A DNA stretch of 45,848 bases, from positions 1-45,848 of the forward strand of contig JAFRJF010000276.1 of assembly GCA_017432405.1 (NCBI GenBank), in the 5' to 3' direction. Shown piece after piece: positions 22,306-30,736 of the stretch; the first letter of the stretch is position 1, and every line of letters starts with the position of its first letter. Position numbers and translations under genes: made by a program. The stretch comes from Clostridia bacterium. Its GTDB lineage: Bacteria; Bacillota_A; Clostridia; Christensenellales; Aristaeellaceae. The notes beneath the pieces are model-generated. The model was not told the DNA's origin and made no database searches. It worked only from the letters and a program-made list of their open reading frames with translations.

Positions 22306-22650
22306 TCAGAACAGCCCCGGCATGTTCAGCCCGCCGGTCAGCTTGCTCATCTCCCGCTCTGTGGTCTCGTTGGCGGTGCGCAGCGCCTCGTTCACTGCGG
22401 CCAGCACCAGGTCCTGGAGCATCTCCACGTCGTCGGGGTCCACGGCCTCGGGCTTGATCTCGATGGAAAGAAGCTCCTTCTTGCCGGAGACCTTCACCGT
22501 CACCATGCCGCCGCCGGCGCTGGCCTCGTACTCACGGGCCTCCAGCTCCTCCTGCATCTTCGTCATCTGCTGCTGCAGCTTCTGGGCCTGCCGGGCCAGG
22601 TTCTGCATATTGCCGCCGCCCATCATGCCGGGAAATCCGCCTCTTGCCAT
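22306..22650 (-). CDS. ybaB: YbaB/EbfC family nucleoid-associated protein
   Basis: A small DNA-binding protein thought to help organise the nucleoid. It is 114 residues, beginning [21 protein letters not shown] long coiled helix follows ([20 protein letters not shown]), then the beta-sheet [20 protein letters not shown] and [20 protein letters not shown]. These match the family in order and length. AAGGATGG precedes the start by about ten bases. It is the first gene of the ybaB-recR unit. An AT-rich stretch with TATAAT at about 22724-22729 (minus strand) is the likely promoter region, but no clear -35 is seen. Confidence 0.96.
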   Translation of the reverse strand: MARGGFPGMMGGGNMQNLARQAQKLQQQMTKMQEELEAREYEASAGGGMVTVKVSGKKELLSIEIKPEAVDPDDVEMLQDLVLAAVNEALRTANETTEREMSKLTGGLNMPGLF

Positions 22651-22778
22651 AGTTGATTACCATCCTTTCGTCGATGCGCTGCCGGACAGATGTCGGAGCG
22701 CGTTCGCAAATTATCACAATATAATTATAGCATAAAGCGCCGCGGTGCGCAAGACGCAAACCGCGCGCAGGCACAAAG

Positions 22779-22811
22779 AGGGGAACGCCCTGCCGACGCG
22801 GGCGTTCCCCT
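22779..22811 (-). terminator. Hairpin after the leucine-rich-repeat gene
   Basis: AGGGGAACGCCC and GGGCGTTCCCCT form a 12-bp stem around nine bases, 21 bp beyond the stop codon. It is not followed by a real T-run. Confidence 0.6.
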
Positions 22812-22832
22812 CTGCGACGATGTACCGCAGGC

Positions 22833-23924
22833 TTATTTCCCCGGATACAGCACCTTCCTGCCGGCCGTGAGCTTCGTGCCACGGTCGATCATCAGCTTTT
22901 CTTCAAAATCGCCGTCTTCCTCTTCGCCCCAGCTTACGACTTTCTTGCCGGTCTTTTGCTTCAGCTTGAGGCACTTCTGAAGGCCGGGGCAGTTTTTGAT
23001 GTCGATGGCGTCGATGCGATTGCCCTGCGCCTTCAGCTGGGACATCTTCCTGTTCTTGCTCAGGTCAAGCGCAGTCAGGCTGTTGTAGCCGCAGTCCATC
23101 TCCCACAGCTTCGGGCACCCGCTCACATCCAGCGCCATAAGGTAGTTGTGCTCACAGCCCATCTCTTCCAGCTTCGCGCACTTGCTTATGTTCAGCGACT
23201 TCAGGCGGTTATAGTTGCATACCAGCTCCGACAGGACGGCGCACTTGCTCACATTCAGCGCGGTCAGGCGGTTGTTCTCGCAGTGCAGATAATCCAGCTT
23301 CGTGCACTTGCTCAGATCCAGCCGGGTCAGTCTGTTGTGCGCACAATCCAGCCATGTCAGCTTCCTGTTCTTGCTCAGATCCAGCTTGGACAGCTTGTTC
23401 CCGTACACGAAGAGAAAATCCAGATTCGGATTTTTGCTGACGTCCAGCGACGTTATGCCGCATTCCGGGCAGCACAGGCTGTTCAGGTTCTCAAAGTATT
23501 CGACGCCCTTCAGGCTCGGGCATTTGACCTTGTTCGTGCCCTGCTCCCAGTCTTCCCACGTGCGAAGCGTGATTTCAAACACGGCGTCCGCTTCGGCCCT
23601 GGACAGCCTGCCGTCGCCATCCTGGTCAAAGCTGTCCTTGACATAGTCGCGAAACACCTTCGAGGGGAAGTTCGCCTTGTCGATGGAGACGGACCATTCC
23701 CCGTCGTCGTTGGCCACGGGAATGTCCCCGCTGTCCAGCGGGACATCCGCAAGCGTCAGGGAAACCGCGTCCAGGTCGGTAGCCAGAGTCGGCGCTTCGT
23801 CGATTTCCAAACCGACCGGCGCGATCTCTGAAAGCCCAAGCCCGGGCGCGCCCTCAGCCAAAGCGCCGCAGGCGAACAGCGCCAGCGCTGTCAACAGTAT
23901 GATCCAATACCGTCTTGTTAACAT
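22833..23924 (-). CDS. Secreted protein with EF-hand and leucine-rich repeats
   Basis: A 363-residue exported protein. Residues 1-23 are a signal peptide (MLTRRYWIILLTALALFACG, cut after ALA). A canonical calcium-binding EF-hand loop, DQDGDGRLSRAE, spans residues 100-111. From about 128 to 320 there are roughly eight or nine tandem repeats of about 21 residues with the pattern L-x-x-L-x-C-x-x-N-x-L-x-x-L-[DN]-[VL]-S-K-[CN], a cysteine-containing bacterial leucine-rich repeat. No sortase signal or membrane anchor follows. The ATG at 23924 has AAGGAG eight bases upstream; a GTG three codons earlier is less likely. Such proteins often bind surfaces or other proteins; the ligand is unknown. It has its own promoter at 23951-23978. 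Confidence 0.88.
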   Translation of the reverse strand: MLTRRYWIILLTALALFACGALAEGAPGLGLSEIAPVGLEIDEAPTLATDLDAVSLTLADVPLDSGDIPVANDDGEWSVSIDKANFPSKVFRDYVKDSFDQDGDGRLSRAEADAVFEITLRTWEDWEQGTNKVKCPSLKGVEYFENLNSLCCPECGITSLDVSKNPNLDFLFVYGNKLSKLDLSKNRKLTWLDCAHNRLTRLDLSKCTKLDYLHCENNRLTALNVSKCAVLSELVCNYNRLKSLNISKCAKLEEMGCEHNYLMALDVSGCPKLWEMDCGYNSLTALDLSKNRKMSQLKAQGNRIDAIDIKNCPGLQKCLKLKQKTGKKVVSWGEEEDGDFEEKLMIDRGTKLTAGRKVLYPGK

Positions 23925-23950
23925 ATATAACACTCCTTAATTATATTTAC

Positions 23951-23978
23951 ACTATACCACGACAAATTTTAAGGTCAA
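23951..23978 (-). promoter_or_regulatory. Promoter of the leucine-rich-repeat gene
   Basis: The minus strand reads TTGACC (23978-23973), 16 bp, TATAGT (23956-23951). Confidence 0.75.
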
Positions 23979-24078
23979 GTTAAATAACGGCAAATGCGGT
24001 GCGCCGTCACGCAGCGCTCAAGGGGGCATTGCAGGTTGAATCATAACGCGATCGGAATGCGATTCACGTCCTGGGCGG

Positions 24079-24108
24079 TAGACAACACCGCCCGTCAAGG
24101 GGTATAAT
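24079..24108 (+). promoter_or_regulatory. Promoter of the membrane protein/channel pair
   Basis: TAGACA (24079-24084), 18 bp, TATAAT (24103-24108), 32 bp before the start codon. Confidence 0.7.
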
Positions 24109-24140
24109 GGATTCAATACATCTACGAAGGAGCATGCCTC

Positions 24141-25544
24141 ATGTTCAATAAAAGCAATGCGGCGGGCCAGGCGAAGAAAAGGCGCGTCAGGATCCACGAG
24201 ACGACGCTTGAAAACGACATCCGCTACAGGGGACCGCTGACCAGCCAGCATTTCAAAATGCTGGGCTGGCTGTGCATCGCGATCGTGCAGGCCGCGGCGC
24301 TTATCAGGCTGGGCGGGCGCATTGACGCGGGCTTTGCCGCGGACAGCGCCTCCGCGCTGAGGGCCCTGGATTGGATCGCCGACCTTTCGCTGCCGTTCCT
24401 GCTCATCGCCAGCTTTGCCCAGCTTCTCAACACCGATGCGGGCTACAAAAGGCAGCTCATCGTCAACGGCGCGGCCATGGCGGGCATATGCGCGCTGTAT
24501 TACCTGCTGTTCTACCGCTACACCGTGGGCAACGTCGCGTCGCTGCTCGAAACGCCCTCCGACGCCCTGCCCATCGTGAAGAGCGGTCTTGCCACGTTCG
24601 CGCCCTACGGCTTTTTGACCTTCAATATCTTCGTGGACCTGTTCCTGTGCGCGCTGACGATGGTGTTCCTGAACTACAATCCCCGCCGGGTGTTCACCGG
24701 AAAGTGGCGCATATGCTTCAGGCTTCTGGCGCTGCTGCCCATCGCCTACGAGGTGGGCTGCATGGTGCTCAAGGTGTACTCTGCCAGGGGGCAGGTGGAG
24801 ATTCCCACGTGGGCCTTCCCGCTGCTGACCGTGAAGCCCCCCATGACCTTCGTGCTGTTCGTTGCGCTGGCGCTGTTCGTCAAGACCCGGGAGCTGCGCT
24901 TCCGCCGCAACGGCAAGACCCACGAAGAATACCGGGCCTTCCTGAAGACCAACCGCAACTCGTGGAACTTTTCCGTGTTCCTGGCCATCATGCTGGTGAT
25001 CGTCAGCCTGCTCGATTTCGTGGCGGTCATGGGCTTTTCGCTGAACGAGGTGGTGCAGACCATGGCGCCGATTGTTTCGGTGAATTCGACGGAGGCGGCG
25101 CCCGAGGACCCGGCCGCGACCGTCGGGCGCGCAGCGGCCACCCCCCTGCCTGCCCGCAGGACGCTCAGCCCCGTGGCGACGCCCGAAGCCCCGGCGACGC
25201 CCGGCGGAGGCGACGAGGCCCTCCGTCAGGCCCAGGACAGCGCCGACAAGGAGGCATGGATCCAGGAATCCCTTGATACAGGCATGCGAATCGCCCTGGC
25301 CGTCGGCTTCGGCGGCTCCATCAGCCTGATCTTCCTGGCGCCGCTGGTGCTGCTGTTCTCCTACACGCGCAGGCCGAAATACCCCATGCTGGACCTGCTG
25401 ATCCCGGTGGCGGGCATCGCGCTGATCCTGCTGGTGTACCTTGAGGGCACCCATCAGCTGCTGAGCGCGCTTCCCATCCCAAAGATCAATTTTCAGGAAT
25501 TCAAGGATTCGGCCACGATATACATGAATCAGTTTATGCAGTAA
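24141..25544 (+). CDS. Multi-pass membrane protein of unknown function
   Basis: A 467-residue protein that I do not recognise. It has a basic N-terminus (about 1-35), then roughly seven hydrophobic segments between residues 38 and 295 (for example MLGWLCIAIVQAAALI, FLAIMLVIVSLLDFVAVMG). A low-complexity Ala/Pro/Thr stretch of about 50 residues follows (EAAPEDPAATVGRAAATPLP region, about 310-365), and two more hydrophobic segments (IALAVGFGGSISLIFLAPLV; LLIPVAGIALILLVYL) close the protein. The polar linker probably forms a long loop. AAGGAG is eight bases before the ATG. It lies 27 bp upstream of the channel gene, so the two proteins are likely made together. Confidence 0.8.
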   Translation: MFNKSNAAGQAKKRRVRIHETTLENDIRYRGPLTSQHFKMLGWLCIAIVQAAALIRLGGRIDAGFAADSASALRALDWIADLSLPFLLIASFAQLLNTDAGYKRQLIVNGAAMAGICALYYLLFYRYTVGNVASLLETPSDALPIVKSGLATFAPYGFLTFNIFVDLFLCALTMVFLNYNPRRVFTGKWRICFRLLALLPIAYEVGCMVLKVYSARGQVEIPTWAFPLLTVKPPMTFVLFVALALFVKTRELRFRRNGKTHEEYRAFLKTNRNSWNFSVFLAIMLVIVSLLDFVAVMGFSLNEVVQTMAPIVSVNSTEAAPEDPAATVGRAAATPLPARRTLSPVATPEAPATPGGGDEALRQAQDSADKEAWIQESLDTGMRIALAVGFGGSISLIFLAPLVLLFSYTRRPKYPMLDLLIPVAGIALILLVYLEGTHQLLSALPIPKINFQEFKDSATIYMNQFMQ

Positions 25545-25571
25545 AACTCATCTAAAAAGGAGCGCTTGCAA

Positions 25572-26471
25572 ATGAACGATCTGTTGCGCAGAAGCCGCAT
25601 AAAAATCCCCTTCCTCGCCGAAATGCTGTTCTCCATTCTGATCTTTCCGTCCATTTTTGCCTTTATGGATAAAATCTTCCATAAAGGAGAATGGATTCAG
25701 ATTACCGACGACCCCGGCGTACCCTCCCTGCTCTGCGCGATGTATGTCTTTCTGGGCTTGATCAATCTGTTTCGCGCCTTTCGCCTGGGAGAAAAATCCC
25801 GGTCGGCGTTCATCGCCCATCTGATCTATGCCGCCGTCTTCGCGGCCTGCGGTATACTGGTGGCGATCACCGGCTACAACCAGATGACCCACACGCTGCT
25901 CGTGCTGGCTATCTGGGGCTGCATGCTGTCAGAGCGGGTGCTGGCCATCGTGCGCAGGCCCAAGCCGCTGAACATCGTCTTCAACGCAATCGCGATATTG
26001 ATCCTCCTCATACTTTCCTACTGCGCGGGCGAAACGTTCTCGATGGTTTTTATAGCGCCGATCATATTAATGACCGCCCTGCTGTCCATCTTTGCCGGCA
26101 TGTTCTCCCAGATCCGGATCGATATCCTGAAGGATATCATTCAAGAGACCTACGCCTTCGAGATCATCTTCGGCCTGCTGATCGCGATCGTGGCCTTCTC
26201 CTTCGTGCTGAAATACTATGAAGACTCGATCCATACCTTCTGGGACGGCCTGTGGTACTGCTTCGCCGTCGTGACGACGATCGGCTTTGGCGACATCACG
26301 GCCACCACCGCCGTCGGCAGGGCCCTGAGCATCATCCTCGGGATCTACGGCATCATCGTGGTCTCGCTGATCACGTCTATCATCGTCAACTACTACGGCG
26401 AGATGAAACGGACGAAGACGATGAAGCCCGCCGCACAGGCCGGCGGCGATGATGGCGGGAAGACGGCCTGA
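25572..26471 (+). CDS. Potassium-channel-like membrane protein (TTIGFGD filter)
   Basis: A 299-residue membrane protein. The C-terminal part (about 193-275) is a two-helix pore unit: an inner helix pair around the pore loop FWDGLWYCFAVVTTIGFGD, with the selectivity filter TTIGFGD at 235-241. This is the potassium-channel signature with Phe in the usual Tyr place. The N-terminal half has about four to six further hydrophobic segments without a charged S4 helix, so it is not voltage-gated in the classical way. There is no RCK/TrkA-N domain; the tail is short and basic, then Gly/Asp-rich. AAGGAG precedes ATG 25572; an in-frame codon start two residues earlier is excluded. It is co-transcribed with the membrane protein upstream. 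Confidence 0.88.
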   Translation: MNDLLRRSRIKIPFLAEMLFSILIFPSIFAFMDKIFHKGEWIQITDDPGVPSLLCAMYVFLGLINLFRAFRLGEKSRSAFIAHLIYAAVFAACGILVAITGYNQMTHTLLVLAIWGCMLSERVLAIVRRPKPLNIVFNAIAILILLILSYCAGETFSMVFIAPIILMTALLSIFAGMFSQIRIDILKDIIQETYAFEIIFGLLIAIVAFSFVLKYYEDSIHTFWDGLWYCFAVVTTIGFGDITATTAVGRALSIILGIYGIIVVSLITSIIVNYYGEMKRTKTMKPAAQAGGDDGGKTA

Positions 26472-26520
26472 CGGCGCCCTCAAGGCGGGGGCTGTCACTC
26501 CCGCCTTCAAAGGATTCCGC

Positions 26521-26549
26521 TTGAAAGCGCAACATTCCCCTGCTATAAT
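26521..26549 (+). promoter_or_regulatory. Promoter of the polysaccharide ABC exporter
   Basis: TTGAAA, 17 bp, TATAAT, 34 bp before the permease start. A short stem (AAGGCGGG 26483-26490 with CCCGCCTT 26501-26508) just upstream may end the channel transcript. Confidence 0.8.
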
Positions 26550-26582
26550 GAATATGGATTGAAATGCGCAAGGAGACCGAAT

Positions 26583-27455
26583 ATGGACAATACCCGCAAC
26601 AGCGCCGACTGGGATACGGTGATCCGCCCCCGCAGGGGCTGGCTCGACATCGACATCAAGGGCCTGTGGCGCTACCGCGACCTGATCTGGCTGATGGTGA
26701 AGCGCAACTTTACCGTGCTGTACAAGCAGACGATCCTGGGCCCGGCCTGGGTGGTCATACAGCCGCTTCTGACCACGCTGGTGTTCACGGTGGTGTTCGG
26801 CAACCTGGCCGGGCTGCCCACCGACGGCGTGCCCAAGTTCCTGTTCTACATGGCGGGCAACATCATGTGGCACTTTTTCGCCCAGTGCCTGACGGTCACG
26901 TCGGAGACCTTCGTCAAGAACAGCAAGCTGTTCGGCAAGGTCTACTTTCCCCGCCTGGTGATGCCCATCTCCACGGTGCTGACGGAGATGATCAACTTCC
27001 TGGTGCAGTTCGTGCTGTTCATCATATTCGTGATCATCTACGCCCGCAGGCCGGACAGCGGCGTGCACCCGAATTTCCAGCTGATCCTGCTGACGCCGCT
27101 GATGCTGATTCAGCTGGGCGTGCTGGGCCTGGGCTTCGGCATCATCATCTCGGCGCTGACCACCAAGTACCGGGACCTGGCCATGCTGGTCAGCTTCGGC
27201 GTGCACCTGTGGATGTACGCCACGCCGGTGACCTATTCGGCGTCGATGATCGCCGACAAGTATCCGAAGCTGCTGGGCTGGTACATGCTCAACCCCATCA
27301 CCCCCATCATCGAGCTGTTCCGCGCCGCTTACCTGGGCGTGCCCCGCTATTCCTACGGCTACAACCTGCTCTCCGTGATCGTGACGCTGGCGGTGCTGAT
27401 GCTGGGCGTGATACTGTTCTCCCACACGGAAAAGACCTTCATGGATACGGTGTAA
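26583..27455 (+). CDS. Polysaccharide ABC transporter permease (Wzm/TagG type)
   Basis: The membrane subunit of an ABC-2-type exporter for surface polysaccharides or teichoic-acid-like polymers. The 290-residue product has a short cytosolic start ending RGWLDIDIKGLWRYRDLIWL, the family segment RNFTVLYKQTILGPAWVVIQ (about 40-59), and six membrane segments. The conserved TKYRDLAMLVSFGVHLWMYA is about 195-214. AAGGAG lies before ATG 26583; eight upstream in-frame codons overlap the promoter. It is followed 15 bp later by its ATPase. No glycosyltransferases are adjacent, so the exported glycan cannot be named. Confidence 0.94.
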   Translation: MDNTRNSADWDTVIRPRRGWLDIDIKGLWRYRDLIWLMVKRNFTVLYKQTILGPAWVVIQPLLTTLVFTVVFGNLAGLPTDGVPKFLFYMAGNIMWHFFAQCLTVTSETFVKNSKLFGKVYFPRLVMPISTVLTEMINFLVQFVLFIIFVIIYARRPDSGVHPNFQLILLTPLMLIQLGVLGLGFGIIISALTTKYRDLAMLVSFGVHLWMYATPVTYSASMIADKYPKLLGWYMLNPITPIIELFRAAYLGVPRYSYGYNLLSVIVTLAVLMLGVILFSHTEKTFMDTV

Positions 27456-27470
27456 GAAAGGAATCCCATT

Positions 27471-28730
27471 ATGTCAGAACGGGTTCTCGAAGTGGAGGGC
27501 GTCTCCAAGGAGTACCGCCTGGGCATGATCGGCGGCGGCACGCTGCACGGCGACCTGACCAGCTGGTTCGCCCGTGTGCGCGGCAAGGAAGACCCCAACG
27601 TCAAGATCGGCAAGGAGCACCTGACCCACAACCAGAAGTTCTGGGCCCTGAAGGACGTGGGCTTCGCTGTGGAGCGGGGCGACGCCCTGGCGATACTGGG
27701 GCGCAACGGCGCGGGCAAATCCACGCTGCTGAAGCTGATCAGCCGCATCACCGCGCCCACCGAGGGCGAGATTCGCATCCGGGGCCGCGTGGCCAGTTTG
27801 CTTGAGATCGGCACCGGCTTCCATCCAGAGCTCAGCGGCCGGGACAACGTCTACCTCAACGGCGCGATACTGGGCATGAACCGGGCTGAGACCACGAGCA
27901 AGCTGAAGGAGATCATTGAGTTTTCCGAGATCGAGCAATTCATCGACACCCCGGTGAAGCGCTATTCCAGCGGCATGTACGTCAAGCTGGCCTTCGCCGT
28001 GGCAGCCCACCTGGACCCGGACGTGATGATCTGCGACGAGGTTCTGGCCGTGGGCGACCTGGCCTTCCAGCAGAAGTGCCTGACCAAGATGGCCGACATC
28101 GCCCGCAAGGGCAACACGGTGCTCTACGTCAGCCACAACATGCGCACGGTCTCCCAGCTGTGCAACCGGGGCCTGTACCTGGAAAACGGCCGCCTGACCT
28201 ACGACGGCACGGTGGAGCGGGCCATGGAGCTCTACGGCGGCAGCAGCGCCCGCAGCGTCTCCCGCAACCTGGACGAGGTGCCCCGCACCCGCAAGCGGGG
28301 CGAGACCATGCGCATGCTGGCCATCGACTTTGAGGATACCCAGTCGCTGGAATACGACATGGATTCCACGATGGTCTTTAACCTCAAATGCGTGGCCCAC
28401 ATCACCGAGCCCCGGCTGCGCATACGGCTGATCCTGCAAAACAGCATCGCCACGCCCATCGCCATGACCCAGACCGAGCCCTTCGAGGTCAAGGCCGGGG
28501 AGACCTTTACCCGCCGCATCCACTTCCCGCTGGACGGCATCGCCCCGGGCGAATACATCATCAAGATGTCGCTGATCGCCGGCACGCCCCAGGGGCGCAC
28601 CAGCTATTACGACACCATCGTGGACGTCAGCCGCTTCGTCGTCACCGACGACCCCGCCGTAAACGCCGGCTTCGTCTGGACCGAATCCCTGTGGGGCGAG
28701 TTCCGGCTGAAGCCGCTGACCATGGGGTAG
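27471..28730 (+). CDS. Polysaccharide ABC transporter ATP-binding protein with Wzt-like C-terminal domain
   Basis: The ATPase partner of the preceding permease. The 419-residue protein has Walker A LGRNGAGKSTLLKL (about 77-90), signature motif KRYSSGMYVKLAFAVA, Walker B DVMICDEVLAVGDLAF and the switch His in VLYVSHNM, as in the Wzt/TagH group. Residues from about 285 to the end form an extra beta-rich domain (DSTMVFNLKCVAHI, RIHFPLDGIAPGEYIIKMSL) like the Wzt C-terminal domain that recognises the terminal modification of the glycan before export. This suggests a substrate whose end is capped. AAGGAATCCC precedes the ATG. Confidence 0.94.
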   Translation: MSERVLEVEGVSKEYRLGMIGGGTLHGDLTSWFARVRGKEDPNVKIGKEHLTHNQKFWALKDVGFAVERGDALAILGRNGAGKSTLLKLISRITAPTEGEIRIRGRVASLLEIGTGFHPELSGRDNVYLNGAILGMNRAETTSKLKEIIEFSEIEQFIDTPVKRYSSGMYVKLAFAVAAHLDPDVMICDEVLAVGDLAFQQKCLTKMADIARKGNTVLYVSHNMRTVSQLCNRGLYLENGRLTYDGTVERAMELYGGSSARSVSRNLDEVPRTRKRGETMRMLAIDFEDTQSLEYDMDSTMVFNLKCVAHITEPRLRIRLILQNSIATPIAMTQTEPFEVKAGETFTRRIHFPLDGIAPGEYIIKMSLIAGTPQGRTSYYDTIVDVSRFVVTDDPAVNAGFVWTESLWGEFRLKPLTMG

Positions 28731-28797
28731 GGGCGCGTCCCGTACCGAACACGCCATGACAAAACCGTGAAATCTGTCCCCGCCCCTGCCAAACCCC

Positions 28798-28827
28798 TTG
28801 ACAGGAACATCTGTTCGATATTATAAT
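28798..28827 (+). promoter_or_regulatory. LexA/DinR-controlled promoter of the SOS polymerase operon
   Basis: TTGACA (28798-28803), 18 bp, TATAAT (28822-28827). The spacer contains GAAC-ATCT-GTTC (28805-28816), a perfect Gram-positive SOS box. The next plus-strand gene is the Y-family polymerase at 29325, about 490 bases downstream. Confidence 0.85.
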
Positions 28828-28830
28828 ACC

Positions 28831-28910
28831 CATAGCAAACGCACCTTACGAAAGCAAGCCCGCCACAGGCGAAGCATAGCCAAGGCTTTCGTGGGGTGCG
28901 TTTTGTTATG
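28831..28910. repeat. Inverted-repeat element at the start of the SOS leader
   Basis: CATAGCAAACGCACC...ACGAAAGC (28831-28855) pairs with GCTTTCGTGGGGTGCG...TTATG (28885-28910), about 25 bp with a few mismatches around a 29-base loop. It begins at about the predicted transcription start. Confidence 0.8.
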
Positions 28911-28930
28911 GAGTAATTGCTCGGGCACGG

Positions 28931-29290
28931 TAAATTCTGATTTGTCGGGGTGTTTAGGTATAGCAGAGGAGCGGTTTAAAGGCAATAGGGAATAGGGAAT
29001 AGGCAATAGGGAATAGGGAATAGGCAATAGGAAAAGCCGCGCACGGAACGTCGCATCCAAGACAAAGGAAACGTTCCCGCGAAGAAACAGAAGCCCGGAA
29101 TTCCCCAAAATCCTGTAACGGCAGCGCAGACGCCGCTTTGAATAACTAACTTCATGTCGCTGCTGAGACACGTAGTTAATCCCTTAGGACGACACGAACG
29201 GTATCAATAATATACACGCGGCAGCCGCCATTCCTATTGCCTATTCCCTATTGCCTATTCCCTTGACGTCAGCTCGCTAAATCAGAAGTT
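28931..29290. repeat. Composite inverted-repeat element with CTGATTTGTCG ends and heptad arms
   Basis: The left end AAATTCTGATTTGTCG and the degraded right end CGCTAAATCAGAAGTT (29275-29290) frame the unit. Inside, seven units in the pattern GCAATAG-GGAATAG-GGAATAG (28982-29033) face about four to five inverted units at 29230-29263. The core of about 195 bp has no gene. With the hairpin at 28831 it fills the 594-base gap between the exporter and the polymerase. Confidence 0.8.
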
Positions 29291-29324
29291 GTGCCCCCAA
29301 ACGAACTTGGAGGGGGGTGATGGC

Positions 29325-30725
29325 ATGGAGACGGAACCGGCACGAACCTACATCTGCATCGACCTGAAGAGCTACTACGCCTCGGTGGAGTGCGTGGCCC
29401 GGGGGCTGGACCCGCTGACGGCGCGGCTGCTGGTGGCGGACGAGACGCGCTCGGACAACACCATCGTGCTGGCCGTGTCCCCGGCGCTGAAGGCCGTGGG
29501 CGTGCGCAGCTGCCCCAGGCTGTTCGAGGCGAAGCAGGCCATTCGTCTGGCGGAGGCCCGGCTGCGCCGGAAGCTGGACTATATCATCGCGCCGCCGAGG
29601 ATGGCCGAATATGAGCGGGTGTCCGCCTACATCTACGGCATTTACCTGAAATACGTGGCCGTGGAGGATATCCATGTATACAGCATCGACGAGGTATTCA
29701 TGGACGTGACGGCCTACCTGGGCCTGTACCGGGCCCGGGCCAAACGTGCGGGCATGGGCCCGGCCCACTTCATGGCCCTCACCATCATACGGGACGTGCT
29801 GAAATCCACCGGCATCACCGCCACGGTGGGCATCGGGCCGAACCTGTACCTGGCCAAGGTGGGCATGGACATCGTGGCGAAGAAGGCCCCCGCCGACCGG
29901 GACGGCGTGCGCATCGCGGAGCTGGACGAGGCACAGTACAAGCGGCTGCTGTGGCCCGTCAGGCCGCTGACCGCCTTCTGGCAGATGGGCGAGGGCAAGA
30001 CCCGGCGGCTGGCGAAGTACGGCATACTCACCATGGGCGACATCGCCCGGACCTCCATCGCGTCGGAGGAATTCCTGTACCAACTGTTCGGCATCGACGC
30101 GGAGATCCTGATCGACCACGCCTGGGGCATCGAGCCCTGCACGCTGGCCGACATCAAGGCCTACCGGCCCAAGGCCCATTCGCTGTCCGTGGGCCAGGTG
30201 CTGCCCCGGCCCTACGCCTTCGATGAGGCGCGGCTGGTGTTCGCGGAGATGGTGGAGCAGCTGTCGATGGACCTGGTGGCGAAGGGGCTGGCCACCGGCT
30301 GCCTGTCGTTCTGGGTGTCCTTCGACCCGGTCTCGCTGGAAAGGTGCCGCTACGACGGCCCGCTGTCCATCGACTACTACGGTCGGCTGCACCCGAAGCA
30401 CACCGGGGGCACGGTGCGCCTGCGCACCCGCACCGCCAGCGACCGGACGCTGAGGGAAGCGCTGCTGGCAGCCTTCGACACCCGGGTGGACCGCCAGCTG
30501 TACATCCGCCGGCTGGGGGTCTGCGCCGCCGACACCCACAACGACTGCCTCCAGCTGGACATGTTTACCGACTACGCGGCGCTGGAGGCGGAGGAACGGA
30601 TGCAGCGGGTGATCCTGGGCATACGCTGCAAATACGGCAGCAACGCCATACTGAAGGGCATGAACTACCTGGAGGGCGCCACGGCCCGGGAGCGGAACAC
30701 GCAGATCGGCGGGCATCGGGCATAG
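29325..30725 (+). CDS. Y-family DNA polymerase, UmuC/UvrX type (SOS translesion synthesis)
   Basis: A lesion-bypass polymerase of the UmuC-like group found in Firmicutes (UvrX/YqjW), here 466 residues. Catalytic motifs are CIDLKSYYASVEC near residue 10-22 (first metal Asp and steric-gate region) and YSIDEVFMDVTAY near 115-127 (catalytic Asp-Glu). GIGPNLYLAKVGMDIVAKK is the palm/thumb junction and GIEP...VGQVLPRPYAF the little-finger start. Near the C-terminus QLDMF is a beta-clamp-binding motif, which is essential for these enzymes. The ATG at 29325 follows GGAGGGGGG; twelve in-frame codons upstream overlap that ribosome site. It is controlled by the LexA-boxed promoter at 28798 and overlaps closely with the YolD-like gene (11 bp). 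Confidence 0.93.
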   Translation: METEPARTYICIDLKSYYASVECVARGLDPLTARLLVADETRSDNTIVLAVSPALKAVGVRSCPRLFEAKQAIRLAEARLRRKLDYIIAPPRMAEYERVSAYIYGIYLKYVAVEDIHVYSIDEVFMDVTAYLGLYRARAKRAGMGPAHFMALTIIRDVLKSTGITATVGIGPNLYLAKVGMDIVAKKAPADRDGVRIAELDEAQYKRLLWPVRPLTAFWQMGEGKTRRLAKYGILTMGDIARTSIASEEFLYQLFGIDAEILIDHAWGIEPCTLADIKAYRPKAHSLSVGQVLPRPYAFDEARLVFAEMVEQLSMDLVAKGLATGCLSFWVSFDPVSLERCRYDGPLSIDYYGRLHPKHTGGTVRLRTRTASDRTLREALLAAFDTRVDRQLYIRRLGVCAADTHNDCLQLDMFTDYAALEAEERMQRVILGIRCKYGSNAILKGMNYLEGATARERNTQIGGHRA

Positions 30726-30736
30726 GAGGTGATGAC

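Noticed and set aside
28982..29034. Regular repeats as a CRISPR array
   Set aside because: The units are 7 bp in direct contact with no spacers, and no cas genes are present.
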